From Deltaproteobacteria bacterium (lineage in GTDB: Bacteria; Desulfobacterota; Desulfobacteria; Desulfobacterales; JAUVVS01), in assembly GCA_030604545.1 (NCBI GenBank), contig JAUVVS010000029.1:1-10558 (forward strand): a stretch of DNA of 10,558 bases, in the 5' to 3' direction. This document shows positions 6,727 through 10,558 of this stretch, piece by piece. The translations under genes and the position numbers were made by a program. Within the stretch, counting starts at the first letter, position 1, and the number at the start of each line of letters is the position of its first letter. The notes under the pieces are model-generated. The model worked only from the letters and a program-made list of their open reading frames with translations. It did not search any database and was not told the origin of the DNA.

Positions 6727-7242
6727 TTGATTATTAATAGATATCATATTTGGTTAATTCTTCTTTTGTGGATTTTTTGCTCAAATTGCAGTTACAGATT
6801 TACAGGAAGTGGGAATTTTCCGGCTGGTGTGAAGACTGTTTTTATAACAATCCTAAAAAATCATACTTCTGAAACCGGTGTGGAAAATGTATTCACAAAT
6901 GATCTTATCTATGAATTTACAAGGAGCCGCAAAGGTGCTTTAGTCGGCATGGACAAAGCAGATGCTATTCTTCTCGGAGTTATTGAATCAATGAGTATTG
7001 AAACAATCTCCCGCAAAGGAATAAGCACATCCCTTGAAAGACGAGTTGCCGTTGCTGTTTCTTTGAAATTAAAAGACCGAAAAGGCAAGGTAATATGGTC
7101 TGTGGAAAGTATTTCTGCAAAAGAAGTTTATAATGTGGCATTTGATAAGATTGCAACTGAAAAAAACAGACGGGATGCAATATCAGCCCTTTCAAAGAGG
7201 GTTGCAGAAAAAGTTTATAATCGTTTAACAGACAATTTTTAA
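6727..7242 (+). CDS. lptE: LPS-assembly lipoprotein LptE
   Basis: Outer-membrane lipoprotein expected to plug the LptD barrel and help insert lipopolysaccharide. The 171 residues begin with a short basic start and hydrophobic segment (about 8-18), then CSNCSYRF: Cys21 followed by SYRF resembles the CGYRF junction of LptE proteins and is the likely lipidated Cys. The mature part shows PAGVKTVFITILKNHT, an AD-x-LLGVIES strand, and a C-terminal helix (RRDAISALSKRVAEKVYNRL). The preceding -1 residue is Asn, outside the usual lipobox (G/A/S). TTG at 6727 is the only conventional start: an in-frame TAA lies at 6721-6723. No clear Shine-Dalgarno is seen, so coupling to leuS translation 32 bases upstream is likely. 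holA, which follows lptE in E. coli, is absent; rpsT converges instead. Confidence 0.88.
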   Translation: MIINRYHIWLILLLWIFCSNCSYRFTGSGNFPAGVKTVFITILKNHTSETGVENVFTNDLIYEFTRSRKGALVGMDKADAILLGVIESMSIETISRKGISTSLERRVAVAVSLKLKDRKGKVIWSVESISAKEVYNVAFDKIATEKNRRDAISALSKRVAEKVYNRLTDNF

Positions 7243-7297
7243 TAAATATTTACCAAAGAGACCGCAAGGGCAAAAACTTTATAAGAGGAGAGATGCC

Positions 7298-7564
7298 CTA
7301 TGTGGCGATGGTGTTTACAAGTTTGGAGAGACGGGATATTTTTCTGGCAGCGGTATTTTTATGGATCACTCCCTTTTTAGCTGCATTGTCAATTACGGAC
7401 TTTGCAATATTAAGTTTGCTTAAAGCCGCTTCATTTGAATTTTCACTAACAGCATAACGTAAGTCCTTGACAACATTTTTTATCCTGGTTTTTGAAGACC
7501 TGTTTCGCATACGTCTAACTTCGTTCTGCCGTGCGCGTTTTAACGCAGATTTATTATTGGCCAA
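7298..7564 (-). CDS. rpsT: 30S ribosomal protein S20
   Basis: Small basic, helical protein binding 16S rRNA in the 30S body. With the TTG start at 7562-7564 it has 88 residues and begins ANNKSALKRARQNEVRR, matching the canonical S20 N-terminus (MANxKSALKR); the C-terminus KKGVIHKNTAARKISRLSKL is also typical. A longer version starting at ATG 7624 is rejected: GGAAAGGAG at 7574-7582 sits 9 bases before the TTG, and a consensus -35 at 7626-7631 places the transcription start downstream of that ATG. E. coli rpsT also uses a TTG start and is repressed by its own protein; the same weak start here may serve that control (inference). It converges on lptE with a 55-base gap and diverges from murJ. 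Confidence 0.97.
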   Translation of the reverse strand: MANNKSALKRARQNEVRRMRNRSSKTRIKNVVKDLRYAVSENSNEAALSKLNIAKSVIDNAAKKGVIHKNTAARKISRLSKLVNTIAT

Positions 7565-7573
7565 AGTAATAGA

Positions 7574-7582
7574 CTCCTTTCC
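7574..7582 (-). promoter_or_regulatory. Ribosome binding site fixing the rpsT TTG start
   Basis: Minus-strand GGAAAGGAG ends 9 bases before the TTG at 7562-7564. It decides between that start and the upstream ATG at 7622-7624, which has no such site and lies inside the promoter. Confidence 0.8.
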
Positions 7583-7602
7583 TTTGATTGTCACAGAAGG
7601 TC

Positions 7603-7631
7603 CAGATACAAAATCGAAAAGCATATGTCAA
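7603..7631 (-). promoter_or_regulatory. Candidate rpsT promoter
   Basis: Perfect -35 TTGACA (7626-7631) on the minus strand, 17-base spacer, then TATCTG (7603-7608), a weak -10 matching only the first three positions. The start would be near 7596, with about a 30-base leader carrying the ribosome binding site. Confidence 0.5.
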
Positions 7632-7703
7632 GTAAATTTAATTAATAAATTCAGAAACAGGAAAACCTATTCTGTAATATTTTAGCTGTTTGAAAACAAG
7701 GCC

Positions 7704-7910
7704 GCTTGAAAGATAATTAAATTTTAACCGTGTAAAACTCGCGCATAAGTGAGTGTAAAGAAAGAACAGTGCATGTCTTTTAAAGAAAACAGTAAAGTTA
7801 TTAAAGCTAATCAACCTTTGAAACACACCAATGCAGATCCCTGTTCTTTCTTAACGCTCACTAATACCCTCAGACAATTACACGGCTGAAAATTTAATCA
7901 CCTTTCAAGC
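7704..7910. repeat. 207-bp imperfect palindrome in the rpsT-murJ spacer
   Basis: The left arm (7704-7769) and right arm (7841-7910) are inverted copies. The outer part GCTTGAAAG..ATTAAATTTT (22 bases) matches at 20 of 22, then CCGTGTAA is shared, about 12-15 bases in the middle are diverged, and the inner 21 bases (AGTGAG..AAGAAAGAACAG) match at 19 of 21. TGCAT/ATGCA extends the pairing inward across a loop of about 60 bases. No plausible coding frame lies inside. Together with the promoters at its edges this accounts for most of the 429-base spacer 7565-7993. MITE-like element, folded RNA and regulatory dyad are all possible. Confidence 0.7.
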
Positions 7911-7959
7911 TTATTTGTATAAACTGGTTTCAAAGGGCTAGAGTGTTACCCTATTCTAA

Positions 7960-7965
7960 TATAAT
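7960..7965 (+). promoter_or_regulatory. Candidate -10 of the murJ promoter
   Basis: A perfect TATAAT embedded in the small dyad TTCTA-ATATAA-TAGAA. No recognisable -35 is found 16-18 bases upstream, so the call rests on the -10 and its position about 28 bases before the murJ ATG. Confidence 0.35.
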
Positions 7966-7993
7966 AGAAGAATGTGTTTTCAGCGTAAAATAG

Positions 7994-9571
7994 ATGCAAA
8001 TATTGGATGAAAATACACGTGTGACAAAAGCTGCAGGGGTTGTTGGTTCAGCAACTTTGCTGAGCCGCATTTTCGGTTTTATTAGGGATGTTGTAATTGC
8101 ATGGTTCTTTGGGGCAGGGCTCAGTTCAGATGCATTCTTTGTGGCTTTCAGGATACCCAATCTTTTAAGAAGGCTCTTTGCGGAAGGATCTCTTAGTATC
8201 TCCTTTATTCCCGTATTTACTGAATACTTAACAAATAAAGGCAAAGAAGAAGCTTTCGAACTGGGAAGATCTGCAATAAGATTTTTGTCTATCCTGCTCA
8301 CTATTCTTGCTATATCCGGTATTCTCCTATCTCCAGTCATTATTCGAGTAATAGCTCCCGGATTTGCCGATTCGCCTGAAAAATTTTCACTGACGGTAAC
8401 TCTGACCCGAATCATGTTTCCTTATATTTTCTTTATATGCCTTGTTGCCCTTTGTATGGGTATCCTCAATGTACTGGGTCATTTTGCCGCCCCGGCTCTT
8501 GCTCCCGTATTTTTGAATATAGCAATGATAAGTTCAGTGCTTTTTATCTCACCTTATCTCAATAAACCGGTTATTGGGCTTGCCGTTGGTGTGCTTATAG
8601 GGGGTGTGCTGCAGCTCACGCTCCAAGTACCTTTTTTAATAAAGAAAGGATTTTTTTTCTGGGAAAAAGCAAAGATTTATCATTCCGGATTAAAAAGAAT
8701 AGGTACACTAATGCTCCCGGCAGTATTCGGGTCTGCTGTTTACCAGATAAATATATTGGTTGGAACTCTACTTGCTTCTTTGCTGCCGGAAGGCAGTATT
8801 TCATATCTTTATTATGCCGACAGACTTGTTCAGTTTCCTTTGGGCATATTTGCTATTGCCACTGCAACTGCCGTCCTCCCGAGTCTTTCAAGGCAGGCCG
8901 CAGCAAATGATTTTATAGCCGTAAAAGATACTTTTGCCCATGCAATAAAATTGGTTTTATTTATTACAATTCCTTCAATGGTTGGTCTTATCGTTTTGAG
9001 GGAACCCATCGTTGCACTGTTGTTTAAAAGAGGGGCCTTTGATGCTGAAACCACACGATTGACTGCATATGCACTTTTATATTATAGTATAGGTCTCTGG
9101 GCGTTTTCAGGTGTACGGATCGTTGTTTCTACATTTTATGCTTTGCAAGACACAAAAACGCCTGTTAAAATAGCTGTTGTATCCATTTTTGCCAATATTG
9201 TCATGGGAATAATACTTATGGGCCCTATGGGCCACGGTGGTCTTGCGTTGTCCTTATCTCTTGCTTCAATGTTGAACCTAACGCTTCTTGCACGGGCCTT
9301 GAGGTTAAAGCTTGGCTCGATGGAATGGGGAAGTGTAGCGAAATCTGCCGGCAGAACCATTATATGCTCTGTAATTATGGGTGCTATTGTATGGGTCGTT
9401 ACCCTTTTTCTTCTTTCATCAAAAGACATAACCATATACGGCCTTTTTTTTGGCCTCATGGGGAGTATCATTACCGGTCTTGTTCTTTACGGCGGTTTTT
9501 CTTTTTTAATAAAAAGTCCGGAGTTTTATGAGGTTTTAGCAGTAACTAAAAAGGGTATAAGAATAAAATGA
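7994..9571 (+). CDS. murJ: Lipid II flippase MurJ
   Basis: Polytopic inner-membrane protein of the MOP superfamily that moves lipid II to the periplasmic face for peptidoglycan synthesis. The 525 residues fit the family and consist almost wholly of hydrophobic segments, about 14 expected. Hallmarks: the N-terminal LLSRIFGFIRD (Arg25, Arg31), Asp46 in SSDAFF, FRIPNLLRRLFAEGSLS at 52-68 (Arg53, Arg59), and YADRLVQFPLGIF with Arg277, corresponding to the central-cavity Arg270 of E. coli. ATG at 7994 is preceded by an in-frame TAG at 7991-7993, so it cannot start earlier; its ribosome binding site is poor. The stop overlaps the ftsB-like start by four bases (ATGA), so the two are almost certainly one operon joining lipid II supply with septation. 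Confidence 0.97.
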   Translation: MQILDENTRVTKAAGVVGSATLLSRIFGFIRDVVIAWFFGAGLSSDAFFVAFRIPNLLRRLFAEGSLSISFIPVFTEYLTNKGKEEAFELGRSAIRFLSILLTILAISGILLSPVIIRVIAPGFADSPEKFSLTVTLTRIMFPYIFFICLVALCMGILNVLGHFAAPALAPVFLNIAMISSVLFISPYLNKPVIGLAVGVLIGGVLQLTLQVPFLIKKGFFFWEKAKIYHSGLKRIGTLMLPAVFGSAVYQINILVGTLLASLLPEGSISYLYYADRLVQFPLGIFAIATATAVLPSLSRQAAANDFIAVKDTFAHAIKLVLFITIPSMVGLIVLREPIVALLFKRGAFDAETTRLTAYALLYYSIGLWAFSGVRIVVSTFYALQDTKTPVKIAVVSIFANIVMGIILMGPMGHGGLALSLSLASMLNLTLLARALRLKLGSMEWGSVAKSAGRTIICSVIMGAIVWVVTLFLLSSKDITIYGLFFGLMGSIITGLVLYGGFSFLIKSPEFYEVLAVTKKGIRIK

Positions 9572-9861
9572 GCCTGGGAAAAAAAATTTTGCTATTTTTG
9601 GCAATACTTGTGTTGTTTAACCTCATTTTGATTGTTATATTTAGTGATAATGGGCTTGTTGATCTTATCCTGCTAAGAAAAGAAAAGGAGAGGTCGGCAG
9701 AAAAAAATAGAGAGATTATTCGAGAAAATCTTTCTTTATACCGCGAAATAGAGCGATTAAAGCATGATCCTGAGTTTATTGAGAGTGTGGCAAGAAAAGA
9801 ATTGGGGGTAGTGGGAAAAGATGAGGTGATATTAAAACCGCGAAGTTCATCAACTCCTTGA
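9568..9861 (+). CDS. ftsB: Septum formation initiator FtsB/DivIC family protein
   Basis: Small bitopic divisome protein; FtsB forms a complex with FtsL and FtsQ that activates septal peptidoglycan synthesis. The 97 residues have the family plan: short cytoplasmic start (MSLGKK), one membrane span at about 7-25, a coiled coil at about 36-66 rich in Arg/Lys/Glu (RKEKERSAEKNREIIREN), and the C-terminal DPEFIESVARKELGVVGKDE (67-86), which resembles the conserved block after the coil in FtsB/DivIC. It starts in the ATGA overlap with murJ, so translation is probably coupled. No strong terminator is visible after it. The symbol ftsB is by family; without an ftsL or ftsQ neighbour the FtsB versus DivIC naming is arbitrary. 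Confidence 0.88.
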   Translation: MSLGKKILLFLAILVLFNLILIVIFSDNGLVDLILLRKEKERSAEKNREIIRENLSLYREIERLKHDPEFIESVARKELGVVGKDEVILKPRSSSTP

Positions 9862-9917
9862 ATTTGCTAAGTGGATGATTTTGCTGCTCAATCACTTTTC
9901 ACCCAAATTCAGACCTC

Positions 9918-9949
9918 GTTAAGTAGTTAAGTTGTTGAGTGGTTAAGTC
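9918..9949. repeat. Four tandem 8-base repeats, GTTAAGTN
   Basis: Four contiguous units in exact 8-base register: three GTTAAGTN and one GTTGAGTG, with a decayed fifth unit (GTTATTTT) following. They lie in the 241-base gap between the ftsB-like gene and the TPR gene. The rest of that gap holds only the candidate promoter at 9988-10016 and a ribosome binding site. Confidence 0.7.
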
Positions 9950-9987
9950 GTTATTTTTATGGTAATATTTTGCATTTACATGAAAAT

Positions 9988-10016
9988 TGGACATTCATTG
10001 GTTGGATGACTATAAG
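9988..10016 (+). promoter_or_regulatory. Candidate promoter of the TPR gene
   Basis: TGGACA (9988-9993, 5 of 6) and TATAAG (10011-10016, 5 of 6) with the ideal 17-base spacing. Start expected near 10023, giving a leader of about 80 bases. It suggests the TPR gene is transcribed independently of murJ-ftsB. Confidence 0.5.
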
Positions 10017-10102
10017 CTTCTGAAATTTCTATGGTTATTTTCTAACTCAACTATTTGGCGATATCTGAAATTACTATACAGCAGAGGAGAGACCTTTAAA
10101 AA

Positions 10103-10390
10103 ATGGATGAAGGTAATGACTTTTATACAGTAACCATGGCAAAGGTCTATGCGGATCAGGGCCACCTGGAAAAAGCAGCCGAAATTTACAGATACCTTTT
10201 AAAACATGAGCCTGATAGGTTGGACCTTATTAAATCGCTTTCTGAAATTGATAAGAAAATTTCGGAAAGAAAAAAAAAGGATCTAAAAGAACTTGTTCCA
10301 TTATTCAGTGAGTGGATCGACCTTATGCTTGATTTTAACAGATTACAAAAGCTAAAAAAACTTCAAAGGAAAATAAAAATAATAACCTAA
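10103..10390 (+). CDS. Small TPR-repeat protein of unknown function
   Basis: A 95-residue soluble protein with no signal peptide or membrane span. Residues about 8-39 (YTVTMAKVYADQGHLEKAAE then IYRYLLKHEPD) form a classical tetratricopeptide repeat: aromatic start, A-x-x-Y, G at the helix turn, A-x-x-x-Y and a closing Pro. The second half is a very charged helix (KKISERKKKDLKELVP) and a Lys/Leu-rich tail that could pack as a capping helix or coiled coil. TPRs mediate protein-protein contacts; no partner is evident from the neighbours. AGGAG lies at 10085-10089, 13 bases before the ATG, and a fair promoter precedes it by about 85 bases, supporting a real gene. I cannot assign a role. Confidence 0.75.
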   Translation: MDEGNDFYTVTMAKVYADQGHLEKAAEIYRYLLKHEPDRLDLIKSLSEIDKKISERKKKDLKELVPLFSEWIDLMLDFNRLQKLKKLQRKIKIIT

Positions 10391-10395
10391 CACCC

Positions 10396-10423
10396 AAAAC
10401 TTAAAACCTAAAACCTAAAACTT
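10396..10423. repeat. Four tandem 7-base repeats, AAAACYT
   Basis: AAAACTT, AAAACCT, AAAACCT and AAAACTT in exact register just after the TPR gene stop. The last unit runs into the left arm of the hairpin at 10420-10455. Confidence 0.65.
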
Positions 10424-10455
10424 GATGAATTCGAATTTTTACGAATTCATCAAGT
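10420..10455. repeat. Perfect 14-bp stem-loop after the TPR gene
   Basis: ACTTGATGAATTCG (10420-10433) faces CGAATTCATCAAGT (10442-10455) with an 8-base loop. Its position, about 30 bases after the TPR stop, fits transcript termination or 3'-end protection, but no T-run follows, so an intrinsic terminator is doubtful. It shares the 10-mer TTCGTAAAAA (minus strand, 10436-10445) with the region of the 3970-3997 hairpin, so a dispersed repeat family is a good alternative. Confidence 0.65.
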
Positions 10456-10495
10456 ATGTTCATGGTCAATTTGACGGTCTAGTAAAAAGTTTTTT

Positions 10496-10558
10496 ATGAA
10501 CATTTTTAAGCACTGCCGAAGCGGGGGAGAAAACCCTTGGGGCCGCCGGCGTGAAAAA
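10496..10558 (+). CDS. Possible 5' end of a further gene, cut by the window edge
   Basis: An ATG at 10496 opens a frame of 21 codons that continues to the end of the window; its last part reads GGENPWGRRREK. Base composition rises sharply here to about 70% GC over 10509-10550. The Gly-rich stretch with PWGRRR loosely recalls the N-termini of HflK-type membrane proteins, but this is an impression from very few residues. There is no Shine-Dalgarno upstream (T-rich), and a dyad TGTTCAT/ATGAACA (10457-10463, 10496-10502) overlaps the ATG. It may equally be non-coding. Confidence 0.2.
   Translation, partial: MNIFKHCRSGGENPWGRRREK

Noticed and set aside
7267..7299. AGGGCA/TGCCCT inverted repeat between the lptE and rpsT ends, considered as a shared terminator.
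   Set aside because: Only six pairs with a 21-base loop, overlapping the rpsT stop codon, and no T-run in either direction.
7951..8415. A 154-codon minus-strand frame antisense to the start of murJ.
   Set aside because: It covers the conserved N-terminal MurJ motifs on the other strand and its product has no recognisable features.
9868..9898. AAGTG...CACTTTT after the ftsB-like gene as an intrinsic terminator.
   Set aside because: The stem is about five pairs with a bulge and a large loop; too weak to annotate.
9862..10102. Possible tRNA or small RNA gene in this gap.
   Set aside because: No cloverleaf, no CCA end and no GTTC-type T-loop; only the octamer array, a promoter and a ribosome binding site are seen.
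10496..10558. Riboswitch or known RNA (cobalamin, TPP, Moco, tmRNA, RNase P) in the GC-rich end.
   Set aside because: None of the conserved core motifs I know for these classes is present in the visible bases.

Overview
The window looks like ordinary core chromosome from a low-GC (roughly 40% by eye), Gram-negative, anaerobe-type proteobacterium. A Desulfobacterota (former Deltaproteobacteria, Desulfobacterales-like) origin is my best guess. That rests on an outer-membrane LPS gene (lptE), the gene neighbourhood, the style of the proteins (RNase G-type rng, YajC with an 'AYAMG' N-terminus, the small TPR protein) and intergenic spacers full of short palindromes and 7/8-base tandem repeats. No taxonomic search was possible.

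Layout. On the minus strand, read right to left: rng (RNase E/G, 2115-3575), purB (adenylosuccinate lyase, 680-1981) and yajC (Sec accessory subunit, 142-483, TTG start). A 527-base divergent spacer (3576-4102) holds at least five inverted repeats. On the plus strand come leuS (4103-6694) and lptE (6727-7242, TTG start). The minus-strand rpsT (ribosomal protein S20; real start TTG at 7564) converges on lptE. A second divergent spacer (7565-7993) contains a 207-bp imperfect palindrome. The plus strand then carries murJ (7994-9571), ftsB/divIC-like (9568-9861, 4-base overlap) and a small TPR protein (10103-10390). The last bases contain a GC-rich stretch and an open frame that runs off the edge.

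Functionally the window mixes translation and RNA metabolism (leuS, rpsT, rng), purine synthesis (purB), protein export (yajC) and envelope building or division (lptE for LPS assembly, murJ for lipid II flipping, ftsB-like for the divisome). leuS-lptE and murJ-ftsB look like two short operons.

I found no phage, IS transposase, CRISPR array, toxin-antitoxin pair or new multi-gene system. The unexplained material is all intergenic: a 207-bp palindrome, a 92-bp element with 21-base terminal inverted repeats, a strong hairpin in the putative rng leader, a dyad around a candidate purB promoter, and several phase-perfect arrays of 7- or 8-base repeats. I treat these as leads, not as a demonstrated system.
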